A stretch of 64,000 bases of DNA from assembly GCF_000515275.1 (NCBI RefSeq), contig NZ_KI911560.1, forward strand, positions 2,046,001 through 2,110,000. The letters are read 5' to 3'. A program made the position numbers and the translations under genes. Below, piece by piece: positions 44,192-54,417 of the stretch (its first letter is position 1; every line of letters begins with the position of its first letter). The stretch comes from Methylophilus sp. 5. GTDB taxonomy: Bacteria; Pseudomonadota; Gammaproteobacteria; Burkholderiales; Methylophilaceae. A model generated the notes under the pieces. The model searched no databases. It saw only the letters and a list, made by a program, of their open reading frames with translations, and was not told the origin of the DNA.

Positions 44192-45178
44192 TTAGTCATC
44201 AATTAAAGCATCAATAAAGTCATTGGCATTAAACGGGCGTAAATCATCAATGCTTTCACCGACGCCAATAAAGCGGACCGGCGTCTTGCTGGCAGATTGC
44301 TGACTGAGGTGGGCAATCGCAGCAATGACGCCGCCTTTGGCCGTGCCATCCAGCTTGGTGAGTGCCAGCCCGGTGACGCCCAGTGCTTCATGAAAGGCTT
44401 TGAGCTGATTAACGGCGTTTTGGCCAGTGTTGGCGTCGAGCACCAGTAAAATTTCGTGCGGTGCGCCCGGCAAAGCTTTATCAATCACGCGTTGTACTTT
44501 TTTAATTTCGTCCATCAGGTGCAACTGCGTTGGCAGGCGGCCTGCGGTGTCGGCGATGACGACGTCAATTTTTTTGGCGATGGCAGAATTCACCGCATCG
44601 TAAATCACGGCAGCCGGGTCACCACTTTCTGAGGCGACTACATGCACATCGTTACGCTCGCCCCACACCTGCAATTGCTCGCGGGCGGCGGCGCGAAAAG
44701 TATCGCCGGCGGCAATGAGGACGCTGTGGCCTTGGGCTTGCAGGTATTTAGCCAGCTTGCCGATGGTGGTGGTTTTACCGGCGCCATTGACGCCCACCAT
44801 CATCATCACATAAGGCTGGTGGCCGCTGACATTCAGCGGTGACTCTAACGGTGAGAGCAGTTCTAGTAAGGTATCTTTTAAGGCTTGCTTGAGCGCAATG
44901 GTATCTTGCAGGTCTTGTTTTTTGACCCGGCTACGCAGTTGATCGAGCAGGTATTGCGTGGCGTTCACGCCAACGTCAGAGGTGAGCAGGATGGTTTCCA
45001 GCTCTTCGTAAATGTCTTCATCAATTTTGCCGCCGCCAAACAAGGCGCTGAGTTGGCCGCCAAGTTGCTGGCGTGTTTTGGCCAGGCCATTTTTTAAGCG
45101 CTGCGTCCAGCTTAAGCCTGGGGCTTCGGTTTCAATGGGGGTGACGGGTTCGGATTTTTTCGCAAAAGGATTAAACAT
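44192..45178 (-). CDS. ftsY: Signal recognition particle receptor FtsY
   Basis: A 328-residue SRP receptor GTPase that docks ribosomes at the membrane. The NG domain is complete: G1 GVNGAGKTTTIGKLAKYL near 126-143, DTFRAAAREQLQVW, DTAGRLPTQLHLMDE near 207-221, the TKLDGTAKGG box near 270-279, and the final GVGESIDDLRPFNANDFIDA. The acidic N-terminal A region is short, as in many betaproteobacteria. First gene of the ftsY-ftsE-ftsX set. Confidence 0.97.
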   Translation of the reverse strand: MFNPFAKKSEPVTPIETEAPGLSWTQRLKNGLAKTRQQLGGQLSALFGGGKIDEDIYEELETILLTSDVGVNATQYLLDQLRSRVKKQDLQDTIALKQALKDTLLELLSPLESPLNVSGHQPYVMMMVGVNGAGKTTTIGKLAKYLQAQGHSVLIAAGDTFRAAAREQLQVWGERNDVHVVASESGDPAAVIYDAVNSAIAKKIDVVIADTAGRLPTQLHLMDEIKKVQRVIDKALPGAPHEILLVLDANTGQNAVNQLKAFHEALGVTGLALTKLDGTAKGGVIAAIAHLSQQSASKTPVRFIGVGESIDDLRPFNANDFIDALIDD

Positions 45179-45370
45179 GGTGGCTTAAAACTCGGTAATA
45201 TCGTCATTTTAAGCTGAATCGACGTTTCCTGCCATGTTTAGGCGCAGACAAGCTTGCTTGAGGCGACTGTTTCTGAGGCGTTCGAACTAACGCAGGCGTG
45301 GGCAGGTCACAAACAAGGCTGTTCAATTTCTTTTACGCTTCCCATGTTGAATCCGACAACTATTTAAATC

Positions 45371-45410
45371 TAATCCTATTTGAATTTAATCCTATTTGAA
45401 TTTAATCCTA
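45371..45410 (+). repeat. 16-bp tandem repeat running into a start codon
   Basis: The unit taatcctatttgaatt occurs at 45371-45386 and 45387-45402, then a half copy (taatccta) at 45403-45410 whose last base is the A of the M16 peptidase start codon. It takes the place where a ribosome site would be expected. Confidence 0.8.
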
Positions 45411-46798
45411 TGAAAATATCAATGAATTTAGCACGCCCATGGTGGTTGGCTGTGCTGATCAGTAGTTATGCCGTGCAGGGGCATGCCGAGATTGTGCAAA
45501 CCACCCTCAAAAACGGCTTGAAAGTGATTGTGCAAGAAGACCATAGAGCGCCGGTGGTGGTGTCTCAGGTTTGGTATCGTGCAGGTTCGCTAGATGAAGT
45601 GAATGGCAAAACCGGAGTGGCGCACGTGCTGGAACATATGATGTTCAAGGGTACTAAAAAAGTCCCTGCGGGCCAATTTTCGCGCCAGGTGGCGGCGGCC
45701 GGGGGTAAAGAAAATGCTTTTACCAGCAAAGACTACACCTGTTATTTCCAGCAACTGGAAAAATCCAGATTGCCGCTGTCGTTTAAACTCGAAGCCGACC
45801 GCATGGCCAACTTGCAAATCACCGATGCCGAGTTTGCTAAAGAGATTGAAGTGGTGAAAGAAGAGCGCCGCTGGCGTACCGAAGACAAACCGCAATCACG
45901 CGTCAATGAGCAGTTTGAAGCTTCAGTGTATCGGGCACACCCTTATGGGCGCCCGGTGGTGGGGTTTATGAACGACCTGGAAAACATGACCGCCGCTGAT
46001 GCGCGTGAGTGGTATCGCACCTGGTATGCGCCCAACAATGCGACCGTGGTGGTGGTTGGCGATGTCAAGGCGCAAGAGGTGTTTGCGCTGGCCGAAAAAA
46101 ACTTTGGCAAACTGGTGGCTAAGCCTTTGCCTGCGCGTAAGCCACAAGTCGAACCGTTGCAGATTGGTGAGCGTCGCGCCATCGTCAAAGCGCCGGCCAA
46201 ACTGCCTTATTTTGTGATGGGCTTTCATACGCCTGCGCTTAAAAATAGCGAGGCTTATAGCGAGCAAGACTGGGAGCCATACGCGCTGGAGGTGTTGTCG
46301 AGTATTTTGAGTGGCAATGCTGCTGCGCGCCTCAACCAGAAACTGGTGCGTGAACAGGCCATTGCACTGGAGATTGATACTGGCTATGACAGTACCAACC
46401 GTGGCCAGACGTCGACTTTTGAAGTGGCGGCTTCGCCGAGTGACGGTGTGACGCAAGAAGCCTTGCAACAAGCCATTTGGGCACAAATTGATGCGCTCAA
46501 GCAGAACGGCGTGACCGCAGCTGAGTTGCATCGAGTTAAAGCAGCAGTGATTGCGGCAGATGTGTATAAACGGGACTCTGTGTTTTACCAGGCGATGCAA
46601 ATTGGCCAGTTGGAAACCATGCGCTACCCATTGACATTGCTGCAAAATAACGCAGCCAGGGTGCAGGCGGTGACGTCCGAGCAAGTGCAAGCGGTGGCTA
46701 AAAAGTATTTGTTAGCAGATCAGATGACACTGGTCAGCCTGGATCCGCAACCAATTGACGCGCAGCAGAAGCCCGTTGGTCGCCCACATCAGCACTAA
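45410..46798 (+). CDS. M16-family zinc peptidase (catalytic)
   Basis: A 462-residue periplasmic M16 metallopeptidase. A signal peptide ends near VQGHA. The inverted zinc motif HVLEH is near residues 72-76, and a downstream glutamate in EIEVVKEERRWR near 148-159 completes the site. The ATG at 45410 gives MKISMNLARPWW; the open frame starts further up at a TTG inside a tandem repeat. No clear ribosome site is present. It is followed, 54 bp on, by an M16 protein lacking the zinc motif; such pairs form heterodimers with one active subunit. Confidence 0.92.
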   Translation: MKISMNLARPWWLAVLISSYAVQGHAEIVQTTLKNGLKVIVQEDHRAPVVVSQVWYRAGSLDEVNGKTGVAHVLEHMMFKGTKKVPAGQFSRQVAAAGGKENAFTSKDYTCYFQQLEKSRLPLSFKLEADRMANLQITDAEFAKEIEVVKEERRWRTEDKPQSRVNEQFEASVYRAHPYGRPVVGFMNDLENMTAADAREWYRTWYAPNNATVVVVGDVKAQEVFALAEKNFGKLVAKPLPARKPQVEPLQIGERRAIVKAPAKLPYFVMGFHTPALKNSEAYSEQDWEPYALEVLSSILSGNAAARLNQKLVREQAIALEIDTGYDSTNRGQTSTFEVAASPSDGVTQEALQQAIWAQIDALKQNGVTAAELHRVKAAVIAADVYKRDSVFYQAMQIGQLETMRYPLTLLQNNAARVQAVTSEQVQAVAKKYLLADQMTLVSLDPQPIDAQQKPVGRPHQH

Positions 46799-46852
46799 CT
46801 TATTCTGGTTTTATTTCAAGCACCTTAAATGATCGGTGAATCAAGGAACAAC

Positions 46853-48163
46853 ATGAACGTAATTGGTTTTTTAAAAGTAGCGTTGCTGGCATTGCTGTTG
46901 CAAAGTTATGCCGCCAACGTGTTGGCTGCGTTGAACATTCAGCACTGGACGACAGCAGACGGCAGTGAGGTTTATTTTGTCGAAAATCACTCGTTGCCTA
47001 TAATGGATGTCAGCGTTAATTTTCGTGCTGGCAGTGCGTATGACGACCCTGCAACCGGCGGTACCGCGGCGGTGACGCATCACTTGATGGCACTGGTGGC
47101 CGGTGGACTGGAAGAAGAAACCCTGACTAATCGCTTTGCGGATATTGGTGCCATATTAGGGGGCAGCTTTGATGCAGACCGCGCCAGTTTTAAGTTGCGT
47201 ACACTCACCAGTGAACAGCAGGCAGCGCTGGATGCGTTTGCGTTGGTATTACATAAACCTGATTTTCCGCAAAGCGTGCTCGCGCGTGAACAGGCGCGCA
47301 TAGTGGCCGCGTTGCAAGAAGCAGAAACCGAGCCTGACAGCATCGCGCAAAAAGCATTTATGCAGTCGGTATACGGCATGCATCCTTACAGCTTAGACCA
47401 AAACGGCGAGATTTCGACCGTGCAATCGTTGACGGTGGCGCAGTTACGCCAGTTTTACCAGTCCTACTACACGGCTAAATCTGCCGTGATTGCCATGATG
47501 GGGGATTTGACCACCGAGCAAGCCAAGCAGATTGCCGAGCATTTGAGTGCCGGTTTGCCGCAAGGGCCTGCGGTCGCGCCTGTGCCGCCAGTGACCGCCA
47601 CGACGACGGCCAGTGTTAAAAAAATACCGCACCCGGCCATGCAGGCGCACATACTGCTAGGCCAGCCCGGCAATATGCGTGGCGACCCGGACTTTTTTCC
47701 GCTGTATGTCGGTAACTATATTTTGGGTGGTGGCGGTTTTGTGTCACGGCTGACGGAAGAAGTACGTGAAAAGCGCGGCCTTGCCTACAGTGTGTACAGT
47801 TATTTTATGCCCATGAGCCAGTTAGGGCCGTTTCAGATTGGCCTGCAAACCAAAAAAGAGCAGGCCGATGCAGCGCTCAAACTGGTGAAAGACACGGTGC
47901 AACAGTTTGTTGATAAAGGCGCGACCGAGCAGGAGCTGATGGCGGCTAAGGATAACCTGATTGGCGGCTTTCCGTTGCGCATAGACAGCAATAGTAAAAT
48001 TCTGGAATACCTGAATATGATTGGTTTTTATAAGTTGCCGCTAGACTACCTGGATAGCTTTAACCAGCATGTGTCGCAGGTGACAGTGCAGCAGGTGAAT
48101 GATGCGTTTAAGCGGCGCGTTCATCCTGAGCGTTTTGTAACGGTGATTGTGGGCGCAGAGTAA
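46853..48163 (+). CDS. M16-family peptidase-like protein (non-catalytic partner)
   Basis: A 436-residue exported M16-fold protein. The ATG at 46853 has aagga 5 bases upstream. The signal peptide ends near AANVLAA. The HxxEH zinc motif is missing; the matching region reads HHLMALVAGGLEEET. The substrate-binding RLTEEVREKRGLAYSVYSYF near 297-316 is kept, as usual for inactive partners. It should pair with the upstream catalytic protein. A terminator follows. Confidence 0.92.
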   Translation: MNVIGFLKVALLALLLQSYAANVLAALNIQHWTTADGSEVYFVENHSLPIMDVSVNFRAGSAYDDPATGGTAAVTHHLMALVAGGLEEETLTNRFADIGAILGGSFDADRASFKLRTLTSEQQAALDAFALVLHKPDFPQSVLAREQARIVAALQEAETEPDSIAQKAFMQSVYGMHPYSLDQNGEISTVQSLTVAQLRQFYQSYYTAKSAVIAMMGDLTTEQAKQIAEHLSAGLPQGPAVAPVPPVTATTTASVKKIPHPAMQAHILLGQPGNMRGDPDFFPLYVGNYILGGGGFVSRLTEEVREKRGLAYSVYSYFMPMSQLGPFQIGLQTKKEQADAALKLVKDTVQQFVDKGATEQELMAAKDNLIGGFPLRIDSNSKILEYLNMIGFYKLPLDYLDSFNQHVSQVTVQQVNDAFKRRVHPERFVTVIVGAE

Positions 48164-48178
48164 GCAGTGCGCTGTAAT

Positions 48179-48208
48179 AAAAAAGCCGACCTGTAGGTCG
48201 GCTTTTTT
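48179..48208. terminator. Rho-independent terminator
   Basis: Stem aaaaagccgacc / ggtcggcttttt with a 4-base loop. It serves the M16 gene pair and, because of the A run on the other side, probably also the small minus-strand gene at 48227. Confidence 0.9.
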
Positions 48209-48226
48209 GTAGCGTGGAGGATAATT

Positions 48227-48433
48227 TTAAACGGAGGGCGCGATGCGTTTTTTACGTGCCAGCAGGTAGTATAAAAAAGCACCCGGCAGGTTAAGGAAAA
48301 AAATCACCAGAAACCAGACCAATTTGTCCTCGCTTTGGTTGGCCAGGCAGTCCACCAGCATCCATACCCAAAACAAACCCAGTGCCAGTGCAATCAGACT
48401 ACCCAGTAATCCAAACCCAAGTAAAAATTCCAT
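48227..48433 (-). CDS. Small membrane protein, PLDc_N type
   Basis: A 68-residue protein with two membrane segments (residues about 5-28 and 40-60). The motif between them, FWVWMLVDCLANQSEDKLVW, then FFLNLPGAFLYYLLARKKR, matches the PLDc_N (phospholipase D N-terminal-like) small-protein family. A ribosome site (aggaaaac) precedes the ATG. Function unknown. Confidence 0.82.
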   Translation of the reverse strand: MEFLLGFGLLGSLIALALGLFWVWMLVDCLANQSEDKLVWFLVIFFLNLPGAFLYYLLARKKRIAPSV

Positions 48434-48469
48434 GCTGTTTTCCTTTGTTAATTGCCGTGAATCATAGCA

Positions 48470-48489
48470 CGATCCATTTGCATGGATCG
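48470..48489. promoter_or_regulatory. Palindrome in divergent promoter region
   Basis: cgatccat-ttgc-atggatcg, an 8-bp perfect inverted repeat between the small membrane protein gene (-) and rsmD (+). It could be an operator or a short hairpin; no regulator is assigned. Confidence 0.3.
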
Positions 48490-48563
48490 TTATGTAAATG
48501 TGGCTGACGCGACGAACGCCTTTATAATCATGCTTTGTCGTTACTAACCATAGAGCTGTATTT

Positions 48564-49103
48564 ATGAATCAAGTTCGCCTTAATGCTGGGGTCTGGCGCA
48601 GCCGGGTGCTTAAGTTTCCAGACGCAGAAGGCTTGCGCCCGACCTCTGACCGCGTACGCCAGACGCTGTTTAACTGGTTGGGGCAAGAACTCACCGGCAA
48701 AATCTGCCTGGATCTGTTTGCAGGCACTGGCGCCTTGGGCTTTGAGGCTTTGTCACGCAATGCCCGTCAGGTGACCATGCTGGAGTTGGCCAAAGCGCCT
48801 GTGCAGGCCTTGCTGCAAAATCAGCACTTGCTGGGCGCGACGCAGGCGGATATCCGGCAGCTGGATGCCTTGCAGTTTTTAGCGCAAAACAAACAGCGTT
48901 ATGATGTGATTTTTTGCGACCCGCCTTACCATAAACAGTGGCTGGATAAGTTGTTGCCGCAGTTGAGTAGCCATTTGGCCGCAGATGGTTTGCTGTATGT
49001 AGAAGCAGAATATGCGTTAAAATCCGACTCGGACTGGCAAGTGATCAAGTCCGGCAAGGCGGGGCAGGTGTTTTATCATTTGTTGCAGCCAGTGCAAGCA
49101 TAG
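48564..49103 (+). CDS. rsmD: 16S rRNA guanine-N2 methyltransferase RsmD
   Basis: A 179-residue SAM-dependent methyltransferase for G966 of 16S rRNA. Typical features: RSRVLKFPDAEGLRPTSDRV near residues 13-32, the SAM loop DLFAGTGALGFEALSR near 50-65, and the catalytic DPPYHKQW near 119-126. The rsmD-coaD-ferredoxin order with short gaps is common in proteobacteria. Confidence 0.95.
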   Translation: MNQVRLNAGVWRSRVLKFPDAEGLRPTSDRVRQTLFNWLGQELTGKICLDLFAGTGALGFEALSRNARQVTMLELAKAPVQALLQNQHLLGATQADIRQLDALQFLAQNKQRYDVIFCDPPYHKQWLDKLLPQLSSHLAADGLLYVEAEYALKSDSDWQVIKSGKAGQVFYHLLQPVQA

Positions 49104-49142
49104 GTCAGGAACACCTTAAAAAAATATTCGGGGTAAAGGTGA

Positions 49143-49924
<782 letters not shown>

Positions 49925-49968
49925 CCGTAGCCATTAAAATAAGCAATACAGATCACAAGGAGTGAATG

Positions 49969-50376
49969 ATGCGAGTGTTACATACCATGTTGCGCGTAGG
50001 CGATTTACAACGTTCGATTGATTTTTATACCAGCGTGCTGGGCATGAAGCTGATCCGTACCCAGGATTACCCTGATGGCGAGTTTACCTTGGCATTTGTC
50101 GGCTACGGCAACGAGTATGACAATACCGTGCTGGAACTCACCTACAACTATGGCAAAACGGCCTACGACATGGGCACCGCCTATGGCCATATGGCGATTG
50201 AGGTAGAAGACGCATACAAGGCCTGTGAACTGGTGAAAGCCAAAGGCGGCAAGGTTGTGCGTGAGGCCGGTCCAATGAAGCACGGCACCATCGTGATTGC
50301 CTTTGTTGAGGATGCGGACGGCTATAAAATTGAGTTTATTCAGAAGGGTACCATTGAGTACCCGGCGAATGTCTAA
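49969..50376 (+). CDS. gloA: Lactoylglutathione lyase (glyoxalase I)
   Basis: A 135-residue metal-dependent glyoxalase I that detoxifies methylglyoxal with glutathione. The ATG at 49969 is preferred over the one three bases earlier, since aaggag is then 6 bases away and [20 protein letters not shown] is the canonical start. Metal ligands are recognisable: His5, Glu in [11 protein letters not shown], His in GHMAIEVED, and Glu in IEFIQKG. It overlaps the next small gene. Confidence 0.96.
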   Translation: MRVLHTMLRVGDLQRSIDFYTSVLGMKLIRTQDYPDGEFTLAFVGYGNEYDNTVLELTYNYGKTAYDMGTAYGHMAIEVEDAYKACELVKAKGGKVVREAGPMKHGTIVIAFVEDADGYKIEFIQKGTIEYPANV

Positions 50377-50632
50377 TCACAGCCATTTGCTAGAGGCGGT
50401 GTCGCTGGCGCAAGCAGGCGATTGGGATGCCGCCCACAATATTGCACAAGACTACAGTGACAGCACGGCCAACTGGATTCATGCCGTGCTGCATAAAGTT
50501 GAAGGCGATACTTGGAACAGCCAATATTGGTATGCCAAAACCGGTGGTCACCAGTATGAAGAGTTTGGCCCGGATGTCGCGGGTGAACTGGTGGCGATTC
50601 AACAACGGCTGACAGCCGCGGCCGCGCAATAA
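50369..50632 (+). CDS. Small conserved-looking protein downstream of gloA
   Basis: An 87-residue soluble protein starting [20 protein letters not shown]. Its ATG lies inside the last codons of gloA (8-bp overlap), so it is translationally coupled. The sequence [20 protein letters not shown] near residues 36-55 followed by [11 protein letters not shown] is distinctive and resembles uncharacterised proteins found near glyoxalase genes. No catalytic motif recognised. Confidence 0.75.
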   Translation: MSNHSHLLEAVSLAQAGDWDAAHNIAQDYSDSTANWIHAVLHKVEGDTWNSQYWYAKTGGHQYEEFGPDVAGELVAIQQRLTAAAAQ

Positions 50633-50642
50633 ATAAAACAGT

Positions 50643-50864
50643 TTATTTGTGATCGTCGTCAGCCGTGCGGCGGCTGGACACAAAAATGCCCCATAGCGAT
50701 TGCACAAACAGCCCAATCACCGTGCCGGTGAGAAACAGCAGCAGGCAGGCAAGCAAACACACCAACAGCAAAAATGCATCTTGCTGCCACAACCCCACCA
50801 CAGAGAGTGACTGCCAGACAGTCAGTATTTGCTGTATCCAGTGATCGAGGTTGATGTGCGCCAT
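50643..50864 (-). CDS. Small membrane protein
   Basis: A 73-residue protein starting MAHINLDHW with one long hydrophobic stretch (about residues 30-58, FLLLVCLLACLLLFLTGTVI) and a charged C-terminus. The start at 50864 is uncertain; an ATG 36 bases earlier is also in frame. Converges on the gene at 50369. Function not recognised. Confidence 0.55.
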   Translation of the reverse strand: MAHINLDHWIQQILTVWQSLSVVGLWQQDAFLLLVCLLACLLLFLTGTVIGLFVQSLWGIFVSSRRTADDDHK

Positions 50865-51150
50865 CTGCTTATTATGCCTGAGCCTGCGCGGGCATGACAT
50901 AAGTCAGACCGCGCTGGGATGTGTAGTACCGAAACTTTGCATCATTTTACGGTTGCACCTCTTTTTGTCATTCTTCCACTTTTAACCTCAGGCTTTTAAT
51001 CGCAAGAGCCAAATCAGTGCACAGGCGCGCCTGATCACAGTGCGTGTGGTGTATTTAATTTTATTAACGGACTGATTTTAAAGTAAAAAAAGTCACCTTA
51101 AAGATGGCCTGCTTGTTGCTAGTCTCTGATTGAGCTAGAGGAGAGGCACC

Positions 51151-53946
51151 ATGATAAAAAAACTTGCGGCCAGCGCCACGATTTCGGCAGCGATGGTTTC
51201 GGCAGAAACGCAGTTGACCGACAATATTCAATTGCTGGGCGAGTTGCTTGATAAAGCGATTCTGGAGGCCGAAGGCGAAGAGGTGGCGCAAACCATTGCG
51301 TCGATTCGACAAGCGGCCCTGCGTTTTCACCAGACACATGACCAGCAGGCCTCGCTCGACCTCGAACAATTGCTCGCAGATTTAAGTCTGGAACATACCG
51401 TGCGTGTGGTGCGTGCGCTGGCTTATTTTAAACATCTGGTGAATCTGGCTGAAGACTTATACGGCCAACAATTGGGGCATTGTGAACAGAATACGCCCGC
51501 GCCGGGCATGCTTTCGTATACCTTGTTGCAAATAAAAGCCGCGGCTATTCCGGCCGACACCATTAAAAACTTGCTGCAGGATGCCTTAATTTCGCCGGTG
51601 CTGACCGCGCACCCGACCGAAGTGCAGCGTAAAAGCGTGCTGGATATTGAGCGCCTGATTGCCGAATTGCTGGCCGAGCGTGCGCATATGGTGTCTGAGC
51701 GCCAATTGGCACGTAACAGCCTGCTATTGCAAGGTGCGGTGGCCGCGTTATGGCAAACCCGTATGATGCGCTACTCCAAACTCAGTGTGCTCAATGAAAT
51801 TGAAAATGCACTCACTTATTACGAAAGTACGTTTTTACATGTGATCCCTGAGATTTTGCAGGACATCGAGCGTGACTTGTCTGATCTGTTACCCGATGTT
51901 GCACTGCCAGGCTTTTTGCGCATGGGCAGCTGGATAGGCGGTGATCGTGATGGCAACCCGTTTGTGAACGGGGCCACGCTGCGCGAAAGCGTGCGTTTGC
52001 AGGCGACGACTTTATTCAAGTTTTATTTGCAAGAGCTGGCAGCATTAAAACGCGAGCTGGCGGTGTCAACGCGCGTTGTCGGCGTAGACGATGCCGTGCT
52101 GCAATTAAGCAAAGCCTCGCGTGACCAATCGCAACACCGGCTCGATGAGCCTTATCGTTTGGCACTCAATGGCATGCATGACCGTTTGCTGGCCACCGCT
52201 TGTGACTTGCTGCCACAGGGCGGCTGGGCGCTGCATGAAGACGCAGATGCCGAGCCTTATGACAGCCCGGAATCGTTCCTTGAGACTTTGCAGACCATTG
52301 CTGACTCCCTGCGCGCCCACCATGGTGAAGCGTTGATTTATCCGCGTCTGGGCAAGTTGATTAAAGCCATTAGCACGTTTGGTTTTCATCTGGCTACGGT
52401 GGATATTCGCCAATCGTCAGATGTGCATGAAGCGGTGATTACCGAGTTATTGCAAAAAGCCGGGCATGACTTTGATTATGCTGCGTTTAATGAGGATGAA
52501 AAAATCGGTATTTTGCTGGAGGAGTTAAAGCAGCCACGCTTGCTGTTTTCACCGTTTCAGCAATATTCTGAGCTGGTACATAAAGAAATTGGGGTGCTGG
52601 TGGCCGTGCGCGAGATGCGTGACCGCTTTGGCGCGCATGCGGTGCGGCAATATATTATTTCGCATACCGAGACTTTGTCTGACCTGCTGGAAGTGGCATT
52701 GCTGCAACGCGAAGCAGGCTTGCTGCGTGGTGTGTGGGGATCGGCCAATATTCAGGTCGATTTGAATATCGTACCGTTGTTTGAAACCATTGCTGACCTG
52801 CGCGATGCACCCATGATCATGGGTAAATGGCTGAGCTTGCTGGGTATTCGCCACGTGATTCGCTATCAGGGTAGCGAGCAGGAAGTCATGCTGGGGTATT
52901 CTGACAGCAACAAGGATGGCGGCTTTTTAACCTCGAACTGGGAGCTCTATAAAGCAGAAATTTCGCTGGTGGAGTTGTTCAATCAGGCCAACGTCAAACT
53001 GCGTTTGTTTCATGGTCGAGGTGGTACGGTGGGGCGTGGTGGTGGCCCGACTTACCAGGCCATTATGGCGCAACCCAAAGGCACGGTGGATGGCCAGATT
53101 CGCCTGACCGAGCAAGGCGAGATTATTTCCACGCGCTATGCTGACCCCGTTGTCGGCCGACAGCATCTGGAAACCCTGATTGCCGCCACGCTGGATGCGA
53201 CATTGTTCCCGGCTGACCAGTTGGAACCAGCCAAGCGTCGCGCTTTTGAAGGCGTCATGGAAACACTGTCTGCCACCGCCATGACCAGCTATCGCAGTCT
53301 GGTCTATGAAACGCCAGGCTTTGCTGAATACTTTTTTAATACCACGCCAATTAACGAGATTGCCGAACTGAATTTGGGTAGCCGTCCAGCCGCGCGCAAG
53401 TCGACGCGTCGCATTGAGGATTTACGGGCGATTCCATGGGGGTTCTCCTGGGCACAGTGCCGTTTGTTGTTGCCCGGCTGGTATGGGCTGGGCAGTGCCA
53501 TCCAACATTTTTTGCAGCAAGACCCGGCGTTAAAAGAGGCTCGCCTGGCCATGTTGCTTGAAATGCAGGCGCATTGGCCCTTGTTTAACACCCTGATTAA
53601 TAACGTAGATATGGTGCTGGCAAAAACCGATCTGATTGTGGCGCGTCATTATGCCCATTTGCTCGAAGACCGCGACCTGCGCGAAGAAATTTTCAGCCGT
53701 ATTGCGCATGAGCACAAGCTGACCACTGATGCGGTGAACTTATTATTAGGCACTACGCAACGCCTGGCCAGTCAGCCGGTGATCGCTAAATCTATCCGCG
53801 ACCGCTTGCCTTACCTCGACCCGATGAACCATTTGCAGGTAGAAATGATACAGCGTTACCGCAACGGCGAAACAGACGAAAAACTGAAGTGGTCGATTCC
53901 ACTGACGATTAACGGTATTGCGACTAGCTTGCGCAATACCGGCTAA
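51151..53946 (+). CDS. ppc: Phosphoenolpyruvate carboxylase
   Basis: A 931-residue enzyme that adds bicarbonate to phosphoenolpyruvate to give oxaloacetate, refilling the TCA cycle. In methylotrophs without the serine cycle it also supplies C4 units. Catalytic motifs: LTAHPTEVQRKS near residues 150-161, NIVPLFETIADL near 539-550, YSDSNKDGGF near 583-592, and FHGRGGTVGRGGGP near 621-634. It ends with the family's typical RNTG. A gaggag ribosome site precedes the ATG. Monocistronic. Confidence 0.97.
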   Translation: MIKKLAASATISAAMVSAETQLTDNIQLLGELLDKAILEAEGEEVAQTIASIRQAALRFHQTHDQQASLDLEQLLADLSLEHTVRVVRALAYFKHLVNLAEDLYGQQLGHCEQNTPAPGMLSYTLLQIKAAAIPADTIKNLLQDALISPVLTAHPTEVQRKSVLDIERLIAELLAERAHMVSERQLARNSLLLQGAVAALWQTRMMRYSKLSVLNEIENALTYYESTFLHVIPEILQDIERDLSDLLPDVALPGFLRMGSWIGGDRDGNPFVNGATLRESVRLQATTLFKFYLQELAALKRELAVSTRVVGVDDAVLQLSKASRDQSQHRLDEPYRLALNGMHDRLLATACDLLPQGGWALHEDADAEPYDSPESFLETLQTIADSLRAHHGEALIYPRLGKLIKAISTFGFHLATVDIRQSSDVHEAVITELLQKAGHDFDYAAFNEDEKIGILLEELKQPRLLFSPFQQYSELVHKEIGVLVAVREMRDRFGAHAVRQYIISHTETLSDLLEVALLQREAGLLRGVWGSANIQVDLNIVPLFETIADLRDAPMIMGKWLSLLGIRHVIRYQGSEQEVMLGYSDSNKDGGFLTSNWELYKAEISLVELFNQANVKLRLFHGRGGTVGRGGGPTYQAIMAQPKGTVDGQIRLTEQGEIISTRYADPVVGRQHLETLIAATLDATLFPADQLEPAKRRAFEGVMETLSATAMTSYRSLVYETPGFAEYFFNTTPINEIAELNLGSRPAARKSTRRIEDLRAIPWGFSWAQCRLLLPGWYGLGSAIQHFLQQDPALKEARLAMLLEMQAHWPLFNTLINNVDMVLAKTDLIVARHYAHLLEDRDLREEIFSRIAHEHKLTTDAVNLLLGTTQRLASQPVIAKSIRDRLPYLDPMNHLQVEMIQRYRNGETDEKLKWSIPLTINGIATSLRNTG

Positions 53947-53961
53947 GGTCAGGCGGGCATT

Positions 53962-53992
53962 AAAAAAGGACAAGCCTTGCTTGTCCTTTTTT
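53962..53992. terminator. Rho-independent terminator after ppc
   Basis: Stem aaaaaaggacaag / cttgtccttttt with a short loop and T run. Symmetric enough to serve also the converging csbD-like gene. Confidence 0.9.
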
Positions 53993-54009
53993 ATGGGTTA
54001 GGTGCCAAA

Positions 54010-54213
54010 TTAGTGTCGACGATTATCTTCCCAGGCCTTGATTTGCTTTTCAGCTTCATCTTTGGTGATGCCGTAGCGTTCCTGGATTTTACCAGCGACC
54101 TGGTCGCGTTTACCTTCAATCACATCCAGATCATCGTTGGTTAACTTGCCCCATTGTTCTTGTACTTTACCTTTAATTTGTTTCCAGTTGCCTTCAAAAA
54201 TATCTTTATTCAT
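54010..54213 (-). CDS. CsbD-family stress protein
   Basis: A 67-residue CsbD-like protein starting MNKDIFEGNWKQIKGKVQEQ and continuing KLTNDDLDVIEGKRDQVAGK, which is the family signature. The ATG at 54213 has gaggag upstream; an upstream TTG in frame is not needed. Members are abundant, general-stress-induced small proteins with unclear function. Confidence 0.93.
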   Translation of the reverse strand: MNKDIFEGNWKQIKGKVQEQWGKLTNDDLDVIEGKRDQVAGKIQERYGITKDEAEKQIKAWEDNRRH

Positions 54214-54417
54214 GTCGAGTCTCCTCAATTTAAGAATGGTGTTCAGGTCATTAACCTGTGTTGCATGTTAAAGATAAAACTGCATGGATTCAGTCGGCGC
54301 ATGGACTAATCTGAGGTCAGATAAGGCTGACAGAGGCAGTCAGAAAACCTGTTTTTAAGCATGACTTTACGTGTGTGCGGGTTCCGCTGTGCCATTAAAA
54401 GCTGTTAAGATTCGGGC

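Noticed and set aside
45923..46690. Long minus-strand frame (255 codons)
   Set aside because: Antisense to the catalytic M16 peptidase gene; product is histidine- and arginine-rich nonsense without a family match.
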